From Tolypothrix brevis GSE-NOS-MK-07-07A (lineage in GTDB: Bacteria > Cyanobacteriota > Cyanobacteriia > Cyanobacteriales > Nostocaceae), in assembly GCA_019358985.1 (NCBI GenBank), contig JAHHIJ010000030.1, positions 26,872 through 90,871 of the forward strand: a DNA stretch of 64,000 nt, read 5' to 3'. The translations under genes were made by a program, and so were the position numbers. This document shows, one piece after another, positions 18,863-27,102 of this stretch (within the stretch, counting starts at the first letter, position 1; every line of letters starts with the position of its first letter). A model generated the notes under the pieces. The model was not told the origin of the DNA, searched no databases, and saw only the letters and a program-made list of their open reading frames with translations.

Positions 18863-20271
18863 TACAATCCCTCCAATAAAGCCGAGAAAGTCCCCATGTC
18901 TCCAGTCTCCCACGGTGCAGGTTTACGGATTTGCTCCCACACTGGGCTGTAGAGAGCCTCATACAGTTCTCTTGCCATCTCTACCATCCCTGTATAACCA
19001 GCGTAAGGATGATGGCGTTCTTGGTTAATATCTAAGAAAGGAATCCGCGCTTTCAGAGCGGTGTATTGATTGCGACCACCCGCAATTAACATATCAGCTT
19101 TCGTGTCTTTAACTAGTTGCAACAGTTCTTTGGCGTTGCCCTTTTCCATCATGATGCCATCGCTACCGATCAACTTTCTGATTCGGGCTTTGTCCTCTTC
19201 CGTACTCTTTCTTGTACTGGTAGCAACAACTTCGATTCCCAAGTCCTTCGCTGCGGAGATAATTGACCAACTCTTTACGCCTCCGGTATAAAGGACAACT
19301 CGTTTGCCTTTGAGTCGAGCGCGGTAAGGAGCTAGTGCTAAATCTAAAGCAGCGGTTTCTTCAGCAATTAGCTTTTCGGTACGTTGTTTTAAATCTTCAT
19401 CCCCAAGCTTTTCGGCAATATTCCGCAGACAGCGGTTCATGTCATCTACACCGTAAAATGACTCTTCAATGTAAGGAATGTCGTAGCGCTCTTCCATCTT
19501 TCTTGCCATGTTGAGCAGCGCTTTTGAGCAAATCATCACATTCAGTTTGGCACGGTGAGCGTGACAAACTTCGTCGTAGCGAGCATCACCAGTGATTTTC
19601 GACAAAACGCGGATGCCGAGTTTTTCAAATAATTTCAGAACTGTCCACATTTCCCCGGCGATGTTGTACTCACCGATGATATTAATGTCAAATGGTGTGG
19701 TATACTCAGGTTCGCGAGTGCCAATAACGTATTCTAATAAAGCTTCACCGCCGAAGCGATTACCGAGATTTTTGCTACCAATGAAACCTGGGGAAACTAC
19801 GGGGATAACAGGCGTTCCTATTTTCTCACCCGCAGCTTTGCAAACAGCATCGATATCATCGCCAGTTAAAGCGGGGACACAAGTAGTGTAGACAAATATC
19901 GCCGCCGGGTTGTAGCGTTGGTGCAATTCCAAAATGGCTTTGTAGAGCTTCTTTTCGCCACCGAAGATAACATCATTTTCGTTTAAATCGGTGGTGAAAC
20001 CCATTTTGTAAAGCTGAGGACCCGAAGATAGACTACCACGACTTCCCCAAGAATTACCAGCGCAGGCGATCGGACCGTGGACTAAATGAGCAGCATCAGT
20101 AATTGGCACTAGGGCAATCATTGCACCATCAAAAGCGCATCCCCCTTGAGCAGCTCCTGGTTGTGCTTGTTGCGTGCAAGATTTATTTTTCTTTTCTCCA
20201 TGTTTTTGGCTATTATGTTCGCATCCCGTTTCACTGAGCAGCTCGTTAATTTTGCCTTGGGTAATTTTCAT
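18862..20271 (-). CDS. nifE: NifE, FeMo-cofactor scaffold alpha subunit
   Basis: A 469-residue NifE. Features are [72 protein letters not shown] and [30 protein letters not shown]. The N-terminus has an extra Cys/His-containing stretch ([19 protein letters not shown]) typical for cyanobacteria. It is intact, unlike nifD and nifK, and is translationally coupled to nifN. Confidence 0.97.
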   Translation of the reverse strand: MKITQGKINELLSETGCEHNSQKHGEKKNKSCTQQAQPGAAQGGCAFDGAMIALVPITDAAHLVHGPIACAGNSWGSRGSLSSGPQLYKMGFTTDLNENDVIFGGEKKLYKAILELHQRYNPAAIFVYTTCVPALTGDDIDAVCKAAGEKIGTPVIPVVSPGFIGSKNLGNRFGGEALLEYVIGTREPEYTTPFDINIIGEYNIAGEMWTVLKLFEKLGIRVLSKITGDARYDEVCHAHRAKLNVMICSKALLNMARKMEERYDIPYIEESFYGVDDMNRCLRNIAEKLGDEDLKQRTEKLIAEETAALDLALAPYRARLKGKRVVLYTGGVKSWSIISAAKDLGIEVVATSTRKSTEEDKARIRKLIGSDGIMMEKGNAKELLQLVKDTKADMLIAGGRNQYTALKARIPFLDINQERHHPYAGYTGMVEMARELYEALYSPVWEQIRKPAPWETGDMGTFSALLEGL

Positions 20272-20289
20272 TTCATTCCTCGCGCTGGA

Positions 20290-20408
20290 TGGAAGTTGTG
20301 AGTAGTTGGTTGTTAGTTGTTAGTTGTTGGTTGTTGGGTGTTAGTTGTTATTTCTCAAAAACAACTAACTCTTAACTTCCGTACAGACGTTCCGCCGGAA
20401 CGTCTCTT
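20290..20408. repeat. STRR heptamers and a palindromic repeat before nifE
   Basis: TTGTTAGT/TGTTAGT/TGTTGGT heptamers at about 20,305-20,350 are followed by GTACAGACGTTCCGCCGGAACGTCTCT at 20,381-20,408. They lie in the 143-base gap between nifE and the Mo-nitrogenase C-terminal-domain gene. A second STRR stretch lies at about 20,815-20,885, between that gene and nifK. Confidence 0.75.
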
Positions 20409-20414
20409 CAACTA

Positions 20415-20756
20415 TTAACAAATATATTTTGTGACATCTTCGCCACAAACATCAGTAAGATAAGATAAGGCACGGAAACGCAATCCGATAAACTCATCGT
20501 ATAAGGGATTCAGTTTACACAGTGGGGGGATGTGTAAAGTTCGTCCAAATAAGTTAAGACTTCGCTCAAACGGGCAACCGCAAGGAATGATTTGGCAGAT
20601 TAGATGAGCGATACGAGCATTTTTAACTTGGACGTTATCCACCAGTCGGCGCAAAGGATATAAAATATCAAATGAGCCGGGTTTTTTATAGCTGGGTGGA
20701 CGTAAACTAGGGTGTGGATGGGTATGTTCGTGAGCAGGAGTTATAGATTTCATCAT
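20415..20756 (-). CDS. Mo-dependent nitrogenase C-terminal domain protein
   Basis: A 113-residue protein of the family named after a Mo-nitrogenase C-terminal domain. The core is DILYPLRRLVDNVQVKNARIAHLICQIIPCGCPFER and PPLCKLNPLYDEFIGLRFRALSYL. It lies between nifK and nifE as in Anabaena and Nostoc. The N-terminus is rich in His and Pro (HEHTHPHPS). Role is unknown. The cysteines (CGCPFE, CGED) could bind metal. Confidence 0.85.
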   Translation of the reverse strand: MMKSITPAHEHTHPHPSLRPPSYKKPGSFDILYPLRRLVDNVQVKNARIAHLICQIIPCGCPFERSLNLFGRTLHIPPLCKLNPLYDEFIGLRFRALSYLTDVCGEDVTKYIC

Positions 20757-20931
20757 AGAAACCTCAAGAAACAGTTAAAAGGAAAAAGGAAAAGTAGAGA
20801 TTGGGTAATGGGGGTTGTTAGTTGGAGCGTTGTTGGTTGGAAAACAATATTAATAACCAACTACTAACCACTACCCACTACCCAGTTACCTTACTCCTTT
20901 TCCTTTTTTTGGCACGCGAAGAATGAAATTT

Positions 20932-21191
20932 CTAACGAATTAAGTCGTAAGAAATATCAGTTTTAGAAGGAATGTTGGTGTTTTGATCGATGTCCTCGAA
21001 CACGGTGTTAACAACCCAACTGAGCAAGTTGATCACACCTTGATAACCGACGGTGGCGTAACGGTGCATGTGGTGACGATCCATAATTGGATAGCCGATG
21101 CGAACCAGGGGAACTTTGCAATCGCGCCACAGGTACTTACCATAGGAGTTACCGATGAGCAAGTCTACGGGTTCGGTGAACAGCAAAGAAC
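20932..21191 (-). pseudogene. nifK: nifK 3' fragment, separated by the nifK element
   Basis: This carries the last ~86 codons of NifK: SLLFTEPVDLLIGNSYGKYLWRD...RIGYPIMDRHHMHRYATVGYQG...DISYDLIR. It has no start of its own. The fragment joins the 5' part at 25,377 when the 4.19-kb element is removed through the shared GTTC (plus strand GAAC). The restored reading is DLWHMRS-LLFTEP, the normal NifK sequence with no frame change. It is not a true pseudogene but a gene segment awaiting rearrangement. Confidence 0.95.
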
Positions 21192-21211
21192 CAATGCGCT
21201 CACTATCAGGT
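21188..21211. other. Left att site of nifK element
   Basis: GAAC core, 11 bases, then CTATCAGGT. It is paired with the right site. In the excised circle the two inner arms would flank a single GAAC as an imperfect palindrome, as in attP of large serine recombinases. Confidence 0.75.
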
Positions 21212-21242
21212 AATATTTATATATTGCTGTGAGGTGCGGTAT

Positions 21243-22811
21243 ATGGAAGTTTGGGCTTATGCGAGGGTATCGACTGACGAACAAGCGGAGGATGAAGGAG
21301 CGTTAATTAAACAGATGCGTCGTTTGCGGAGTGCTGGAGCCACGAAAATATATTACGATGTCGAGAGTCGTACTAGCGATAAGCGCAAAGGTCTTTTGCA
21401 ATTAATTGAGGATGTGGATGCGATACCTCCGGTAAGCTCTGCGATCGCATTTGGTAAAGTCTCAAAGTTGTTATTTATCCGCATCGACCGTTTAACATCG
21501 TCATCAATCATGTTTTATCGATTGATGGATGCATTAAAGAAAAAGGGTATCCAACCGACAGCAATTGATGAGCCATTTGAGATGTCAAGTATTGGTGGAG
21601 AACTAACAATTGATGTGCGGTTAGCAGCAGCAAAATATGAGGTGAAAATGTTAGCGATGCGTGTAAAAAAGGAACGCGAAACTCGCAAGACGAATAAAAA
21701 GCCCCACTGGAACGCGCCATTAGGATACATAACAGATGGACAGAAGTACGTCAAAGATAACCGTCCCTGCGTTTGCTTAATTGCGAATAAGTCAGAAATG
21801 AATGTTTCCCAATTGGCGCGATTTGTGTTTGATATTTTTTTTAGTGTGGGTACAGTGTCAGAGACTGCCAGACAATTGCATGATATTTTTGGGATTCAGG
21901 CTCAGGCAGTTTCCAAATCAAAAAATAACCGAAATAATGTACTTGGGGAAATAGAAGAAATAGCGATTGAAAATATTAATAAAACTCGTGGTTCTGGACT
22001 AAATCTGCGTTATCCGCACACGGGATTGAAATGGTCAATTTCTGGCTTGCGATCGCAGCTAGTAAATCCCATCTATGCAGGGGGAACAGCATATGATACA
22101 GTGCATTATAGTGGCGGGCATCGCAAGCCCTTTGATGAGTGGCAAGTTGCCTGGGAAACTCACGATGAAATTATTATTACCCGTGAGGAACACGAGCGGG
22201 TAAAAACGATGATTCGCGAAAATCGCAATAATCGCTGGGCAAATGAACAAAAATATACCAACGTATTTGCTAACATAGTTAAATGCGCTCATTGTGGGGC
22301 TGCTTACAGTCGTCAATCGAAAAAATTGGTAAAACGTACCGGATTAATTCGTCATCACTACCAATGCAGTTTTTACCGCACTGGAGCTTGCGACAACAAG
22401 CGGATGATTTCTAATGATGAACTAGAAAAGCAAGTTATCGAATGGTTGATACGGGAAGCTGAAAGGTTAGCAGCATCTTTTGAGCAAGAAGTTCAAGTGA
22501 CAGAAGAACCCCCAGAAGTTAAAACTCTGCGAGCATCTTTGAATATCCTGGATGGTTTACCATCAAATCCAGCGATTGAAAAAGCTAAAGAAGACATTTT
22601 GAACCAGATTGCGGATGCGATCGCTACCACAAACGAAACTTCCAAGCAATACCTAATTGCCAAAGAACGGATTGTTTTGGCATTTTCAAACCAGAGGTAT
22701 TGGCAAAGTTTAGAATCGCAAGATAAACAAGCTTTACTTAAAGGGTGTATAAGAAAAATAACGGTAGATGGCAACAAAGTCATTGAGGTAAAATTACTGC
22801 ATTTATATTAG
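21243..22811 (+). CDS. Large serine recombinase of the nifK element (XisF-like)
   Basis: A 522-residue serine recombinase likely to excise the nifK element. The N-terminal catalytic domain begins MEVWAYARVSTDEQ with the nucleophile serine at residue 10. The arginines in FIRIDRLTSS are also seen. The recombinase domain follows (NPIYAGGTAYDTVHY), then a zinc ribbon CAHCGAAYSR...CSFYRTGACDN and a helical C-terminus. Layout is that of the XisF family, known for the fdxN element. The ATG at 21,243 is better than the GTG at 21,234. Orientation is opposite to nifK. Confidence 0.93.
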   Translation: MEVWAYARVSTDEQAEDEGALIKQMRRLRSAGATKIYYDVESRTSDKRKGLLQLIEDVDAIPPVSSAIAFGKVSKLLFIRIDRLTSSSIMFYRLMDALKKKGIQPTAIDEPFEMSSIGGELTIDVRLAAAKYEVKMLAMRVKKERETRKTNKKPHWNAPLGYITDGQKYVKDNRPCVCLIANKSEMNVSQLARFVFDIFFSVGTVSETARQLHDIFGIQAQAVSKSKNNRNNVLGEIEEIAIENINKTRGSGLNLRYPHTGLKWSISGLRSQLVNPIYAGGTAYDTVHYSGGHRKPFDEWQVAWETHDEIIITREEHERVKTMIRENRNNRWANEQKYTNVFANIVKCAHCGAAYSRQSKKLVKRTGLIRHHYQCSFYRTGACDNKRMISNDELEKQVIEWLIREAERLAASFEQEVQVTEEPPEVKTLRASLNILDGLPSNPAIEKAKEDILNQIADAIATTNETSKQYLIAKERIVLAFSNQRYWQSLESQDKQALLKGCIRKITVDGNKVIEVKLLHLY

Positions 22812-22853
22812 GCATAGAAAGTATAAATTAATTATGCGTTGCCCGAAACCCTT

Positions 22854-22880
22854 GTAGAGACGTAGCAATGCTACGTCTCT
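22854..22880. repeat. Dispersed palindrome (GACGTAGCA family)
   Basis: GTAGAGACGTAGCAATGCTACGTCTCT, an almost perfect palindrome, follows the recombinase. Other copies lie at 13,501, 25,292, 36,795, 41,014 and 42,351. In this class the centre is GTAGCANTGCTAC rather than GTTCCNNNGGAAC. Confidence 0.8.
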
Positions 22881-22901
22881 TTTCTGGAGAAGTCTATTTG
22901 C

Positions 22902-23045
22902 TTAGGCAGCTTTGGACTTGCGGGGTTTAGGTTTGTCATGTTTTTGCTGTTGTATCGGATCTTGTTGTTTTTGTAGCAGTGCCTCGCGTTTTTCAAACTC
23001 AATTACAGTACGAGCAACTAATTCTGCTAGGGTTTCACGTTTCAT
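22902..23045 (-). CDS. Small basic helical protein in the nifK element
   Basis: Hand translation gives a 47-residue protein, MKRETLAELVARTVIEFEKR then EALLQKQQDPIQQQ and a basic tail KPKPRKSKAA. It has a clean helical first half and an ATG start. It is too short for family recognition. Its place beside the recombinase makes a role as accessory or directionality factor conceivable, but there is no direct support. Confidence 0.5.
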   Translation of the reverse strand: MKRETLAELVARTVIEFEKREALLQKQQDPIQQQKHDKPKPRKSKAA

Positions 23046-23272
23046 AGTTGATGTTTATCGCTTCTTTGACGATAACTGCGATGTCAAAAACTTCTGTTAG
23101 CTATGAGCTTTTTAGATTGCTACATAATATTTAGCGTGACTTTGTGTTAAAATGAAAGTGTATTTAATACATTCAAAAAGTTGTCCTGCGTGCAGAAAGC
23201 GTTTAAAATCACACAAATTCCTACACACAATCAACAAGTCTTAACCAAAAATAGAAATTGAAGCTAAAAATA

Positions 23273-23818
23273 ATGAAAGACGATTTGGAAAAAATGTTAA
23301 AACACAATCATATAGATTGGTCTAATCTTAGTTATTTACAAAGAATTATCTTGATAACTGATGGAACCTTGACAGACATATTAGAAGCGTATTTATTAGA
23401 AGATATTCAAGTCATAAAAATATCAGAGAAAGTAGAAGTTACTAGCAAAGATATTCCGATATTAGAGTTAGAAGCAGGAAGCGAAGTCATTGAGAGAAAA
23501 ATATTTTTACAAGGAAAAAATAGTAGTAAAAATTTTCTTTATGCAGAATCAAAAATTGTTCTTGGAAGACTAGATGAAGATTTAAAAAATGGTTTATTAA
23601 AATCTCAAATACCGATAGGTCATCTTTGGTCACAATTCCGATTGGAAACTTTTAAAGAGATTATTGAATCGGGCAAAGAACCAGTTAATGAACTGTCTGC
23701 TTATTTTATAGATACGGAACCAAAAGACCAATTACTTTTTCGTACTTACCGCGTTTTTTCTAATCGAAAACCTATCATGATGATTACAGAAAAATTTCCC
23801 CAAAGCTACTTCATGTGA
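23273..23818 (+). CDS. DUF98 chorismate pyruvate-lyase-like protein
   Basis: A 181-residue protein with the DUF98 pattern LQRIILITDGTLTDILEAYLLEDIQVIKI, then YAESKIVLGRLDEDLK and PIGHLWSQFRLETFKEI. Members of this family in cyanobacteria release 4-hydroxybenzoate or act on related chorismate products. The motif arginines and glutamate (RL, E of YAES) are present. ATG 23,273 is preferred to TTG 23,258. Such a gene has no obvious tie to nitrogen fixation and is cargo on the nifK element. Confidence 0.8.
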   Translation: MKDDLEKMLKHNHIDWSNLSYLQRIILITDGTLTDILEAYLLEDIQVIKISEKVEVTSKDIPILELEAGSEVIERKIFLQGKNSSKNFLYAESKIVLGRLDEDLKNGLLKSQIPIGHLWSQFRLETFKEIIESGKEPVNELSAYFIDTEPKDQLLFRTYRVFSNRKPIMMITEKFPQSYFM

Positions 23819-24100
23819 AATTTTCATTCCTTAGTCAATCAAAAAGCTTGGATATAAGTGCCCGCTAATTTGTTTTTTGGACTAATTTTAAATAGTTTAA
23901 TTGTAATTTTGTTGTTTTCTAAATTAGAGATGAATGAATACGTGGCAAAATTGATAGCAATTATTTGTGTTCCCCTCTGGAATTTTTCGCTTAACTGGAA
24001 GCTAAACTAGCAAATAACGGAGACATAAGTATATTTGATAAATAATATTTAGATTAACAGATATTCTTATAATAAAAGACTCCGGATACGGATTTTTGAA

Positions 24101-25063
24101 ATGTCGATATCATATATGTACGCCTTAATTAATAGAGGCGAATTTATCCACCATAATCTGCTACATTTCAACCGATCACAAATTGAGTACAAGACAATGA
24201 CTACCTCTGAAATAACTACTGTTGAACACAAAAACCAGAGAGGAAATTCCTCTTTGGGAGAAAACTCATCCTCTTCGTCAGGTCAAAAAATCTTATTTAC
24301 CTTGAAGGCGCTTGAGTATTTATTACTGGCTGCTATTATCAGTTCTGGGATAATTATTATTATGTTACCAGATAATAAAAAGGCTGTAATTGGTGGAGCA
24401 GTTTCTCTGACTATTTCGATTTTTTTGTTACTCATCAACAAACAAGCATTTGAAGAGTCTAAGAATGCGGCTAACCAATATGGTATTATCCAAAAAGCTG
24501 AAATATATACTTCTCTGTTGAGTAATAACAATTCCTTGGAGAAAAATACGTTCATTCCAGCAAGAGCAAAAGCTTTACAGTATTGCCAAGATATGATTTA
24601 CGATTATAAAAAAACTCGCAATCTATCGAGAAACCTTTACTATGTTTTGCAAATTGCAACTGTTATTTTATCAGGAGTCACACCAATTTTAGTTTTGGTA
24701 GACAAATTGGAAGCGGGACAAGCTTGGCTGAAGTGGCTCCCCGTAATCTGTCCGGCTATTGCTTCTATAGTTGCGAGTATAGTTACCTCTTTTCCTTTTC
24801 AGAAGAATTCGCTTGCTGCTAACACAGCCATTGAATTGTTAGAGGCTGAACAAGAGAAGTTTATATTAGGAGTAACTCCGTCTTACCGTTGCTATGATGT
24901 GTCTGACGAAACTGAACGACAACAGAAGGCAAGTCAGGCAATAGAACAGTTTATTGTTCAAGTGAATAACATTCATCTCCAGCAACTGCAACCAACGGAA
25001 GAGAAGCAGTCACAGAAGACAGAATCATCTGCATCTAACGAGTCTAAATCTGAGCAAAGTTAA
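24101..25063 (+). CDS. DUF4231-like membrane protein
   Basis: A protein of up to 320 residues with four predicted spans in two pairs: around LEYLLLAAIISSGIIIIML and AVSLTISIFLLLI, and then VLQIATVILSGVTPILVLV and VICPAIASIVASIVTSF. Between them lies KTRNLSRNLYYVLQ, typical for DUF4231/SLATT-like two-TM modules. SLATT proteins are suspected pore-formers in bacterial conflict systems, but no linked nucleotide synthetase is present here. ATG 24,197 (MTTSEITTVEH) is an alternative start. The C-terminus is Ser/Glu-rich. Confidence 0.65.
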   Translation: MSISYMYALINRGEFIHHNLLHFNRSQIEYKTMTTSEITTVEHKNQRGNSSLGENSSSSSGQKILFTLKALEYLLLAAIISSGIIIIMLPDNKKAVIGGAVSLTISIFLLLINKQAFEESKNAANQYGIIQKAEIYTSLLSNNNSLEKNTFIPARAKALQYCQDMIYDYKKTRNLSRNLYYVLQIATVILSGVTPILVLVDKLEAGQAWLKWLPVICPAIASIVASIVTSFPFQKNSLAANTAIELLEAEQEKFILGVTPSYRCYDVSDETERQQKASQAIEQFIVQVNNIHLQQLQPTEEKQSQKTESSASNESKSEQS

Positions 25064-25122
25064 CACTTTGCCCTTGGTCAGATTTCCGACAACTTGTGCG
25101 AATATACAAGAGCAATTAGACA

Positions 25123-25276
25123 TATAGGATTCCTATTTGATTTTTGAACAAACACGTAGGGTGTGTTAGCGGCGAGAGTACGGCACTTTTTCTAGGGGGA
25201 GGAGTGCGTTACGACGTTCTGTCTAACGCACCCTACAATACTTAAATTTTTTCATAAATCAAACCGGATTCCTATA
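25123..25276. mobile_element. MITE with IS630-like terminal inverted repeats
   Basis: The ends TATAGGATTCCTATTTGATT and its inverse at the right (AATCAAACCGGATTCCTATA) make ~25-base imperfect inverted repeats. TA is present at both outer edges, as for IS630/Tc1 target duplication. The 150-base body has no gene; it holds a second inverted pair, GTAGGGTGTGTTAG and CTAACGCACCCTAC. The termini match the left end of the IS630 remnant at 54,337. Confidence 0.8.
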
Positions 25277-25291
25277 GGAGTGAAAATGAAT

Positions 25292-25318
25292 GTAGAGACG
25301 TAGCAGTGCTACGTCTCT
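25292..25318. repeat. Dispersed palindrome (GACGTAGCA family)
   Basis: GTAGAGACGTAGCAGTGCTACGTCTCT, a copy near the right end of the nifK element, 36 bases before its inner inverted repeat. Confidence 0.8.
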
Positions 25319-25354
25319 TTCTTGGTGAAAATGGACGTTTTCTACATTTATTTA

Positions 25355-25380
25355 ACCTGATAGCAAACACATGCCTGAAC
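25355..25380. other. Right att site of nifK element
   Basis: ACCTGATAG, 13 bases, then the GAAC core. The outer side is nifK coding sequence (GCATGTGCCAC, plus strand). The unequal 11/13 spacing is as read; the true crossover dinucleotide inside GAAC is not fixed by sequence alone. Confidence 0.75.
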
Positions 25381-26656
25381 GCATGTGCCACAAATCTTTA
25401 CCAGCCCACAGAGTAGCACTATTACCGTTAGCGTAAGAAGCTAGCAACTCTTTGAGTTCTTTATCAAAGATTTCATTGCTGTTGTGGACAAGGATATGCA
25501 CGGGTTCAGCACCCATTTCCAGCATGAAGCCGACTACGCTGTAAACTAAATCTGGATCGCCGTAGATAGCGAAGCGCTTGCCGTGTAACCATGAATGGGA
25601 GTCAGTCATCGCATCAACTGCGCGACCACGTTCGATTTCTAGTTCTTTGGGAATCGCTTTACCAGTTAGTTCGCTGAGTTTCATCAAAAACTCATCAGTA
25701 CCTTTGATACCCCAAGGACGAGAAACAACAGTTGGTTGCTTCCACTCTTTCTCAATGTATTCGCGGGTTTTGGCGGTAGAGTGGGCTTGCAGGGCGATTG
25801 TAGCTTTACCATTAATTGAGTCTGCTGCATCTTCCAGCTTTGTACCACCTGGGTACATATCAAATTCACCTGTGTTGGGTGAATCCAGATAATCGCTGTT
25901 ATCTGCTAAGATGGTGTAATCGATGCCCATCATTTCGCAAATCCGCTTGATTTCCCGGTTGTTACCAACGTAGGTATCAAAGCCAGGAATAAAGTTGATT
26001 TTGCCATTGCTGGTTTCTTTCTTATGACCTGCGGTCAAGTTAGAAAGAATACCCTTCATCATGTTGTCGTAGCCAGTGATGTGGGAACCAACAAAGCTAG
26101 GAGTGTGAGCGTAAGGTACTGGAAATTCTTGAGGAACTGAACCAGAACTCTTAGAGGTGTTGATGAAAGCTTGCAAGTCATCACCGATAACTTCTGCCAT
26201 ACAGGTGGTGCAGACAGCGATCATCTTTGGCTTGTAGAGTTGGTAGGAGTTTGCCAAGCCATCAATCATGTTTTGCAGACCACCAAACACCGCTGCGTCT
26301 TCAGTCATTGAAGAACTGACGCCAGAAAACGGCTCTTTGTAGTGACGGGTTAAGTGGGTGCGGAAGTAAGCTACGCAACCTTGAGAACCTTGGACAAAAG
26401 GTAGAGTGCCTTCAAAACCAACAGCAGCAAAGATTGCGCCCAATGGTTGGCAACCTTTAGCGGGGTTGACGGTTAATGCTTCACGGGCGAAGTTCTTTTC
26501 ACGGTAGTCCCAACCCTTCGTCCATTCTGCAACACGCGCAACTTCTTCGGCGCTGTGTCCGTTTTCAAATTGCTTTTTGTTTTCAAATAACTGTTGGTAT
26601 TCCGGTTGGTGGAATAGTTCGACGTGATCTTGAATATTTTCCGGATTCTGAGGCAT
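25377..26656 (-). pseudogene. nifK: nifK 5' fragment (MoFe protein beta subunit), interrupted
   Basis: This covers codons 1 to ~427 of NifK, starting MPQNPENIQDHVELFHQPEYQQLF. The P-cluster cysteines are present: NPAKGCQPLGA, GSQGCVAYF and CTTCMAE. Translation in the present configuration runs past GKDLWHMRS into element DNA and ends GMCLLSG at 25,352. After excision the frame continues into the segment at 20,932-21,191 to give a normal ~512-residue protein. It is a split gene, active only after rearrangement. Confidence 0.96.
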
Positions 26657-26833
26657 TTCTAGTTCTCCAAGCTGCTGTAGTCGTTACGTGTGGGGAGGGA
26701 TGGAAAGGGGGAATATGATTCAAAAGTCAGAATGCAAAATTCAGAACTTCTGAATTTTGAATTTTGATTTTTGTATTCCCGACTTTCTCCTGGGGTTTTA
26801 GCCCCAGGCTATCCCTTTTTTTGCAATTTTTGT

Positions 26834-26984
26834 TTAGGCGATCGCCTTAGCTGCTGTTTTAGCTTCTGCTTTTTTGCTCCAAGGAGCGCCAATTAATCCC
26901 CAGGTTGGGCTGTTCAATGCTAGATCCATGTCGCGAGCGAAGATAGCGAAGCCATCATAACCGTGATAAGGACCGGAGTAATCC
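26834..26984 (-). pseudogene. nifD: nifD 3' fragment
   Basis: The last ~50 codons of Nif[37 protein letters not shown] and an Ala/Lys-rich tail [11 protein letters not shown]. It begins in the 11-bp core CGGAGTAATCC (plus strand). It joins the fragment at 45,884 (…QMHSWDYS) to restore the normal NifD sequence [14 protein letters not shown]. nifK begins 177 bases downstream. Confidence 0.95.
26974..26984. other. nifD element direct repeat, left
   Basis: CGGAGTAATCC. Identical to the copy at 45,884 and to the published core of the Anabaena PCC 7120 nifD element. Confidence 0.95.
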
Positions 26985-27102
26985 TTTTTATGATTTAATG
27001 GCTAAAAATAGCCTAATGTTTACAGTAAGCAGTGTGAGTTTTAAGCATTGTTCGCTGATAACACATTTATTTTTAGGCTAAATATAGGCTAAAAACACAG
27101 AG

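Larger units (their letters stand above)
21188..25380. mobile_element. nifK excision element, about 4.19 kb
   Basis: This DNA splits nifK between codons for WHMR and SLLF. Both ends carry GAAC (21,188-21,191 and 25,377-25,380), and joining them restores nifK exactly. The predicted circle is 4,189 bp. Inside, the ends have a subterminal inverted repeat, CTATCAGGT at 21,203-21,211 and ACCTGATAG at 25,355-25,363. The recombinase gene starts 55 bases from the left end, as expected for a self-excising element. Cargo is a small ORF, a DUF98 gene and a DUF4231-like gene. Confidence 0.9.

Noticed and set aside
24101..25063. CBASS-type defence operon on the nifK element
   Set aside because: No nucleotidyltransferase or sensor gene accompanies the membrane protein.
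25352..26656. A natural short NifK of 434 residues
   Set aside because: The last residues GMCLLSG come from element DNA. The true continuation is at 21,191-20,932 and joins in frame.
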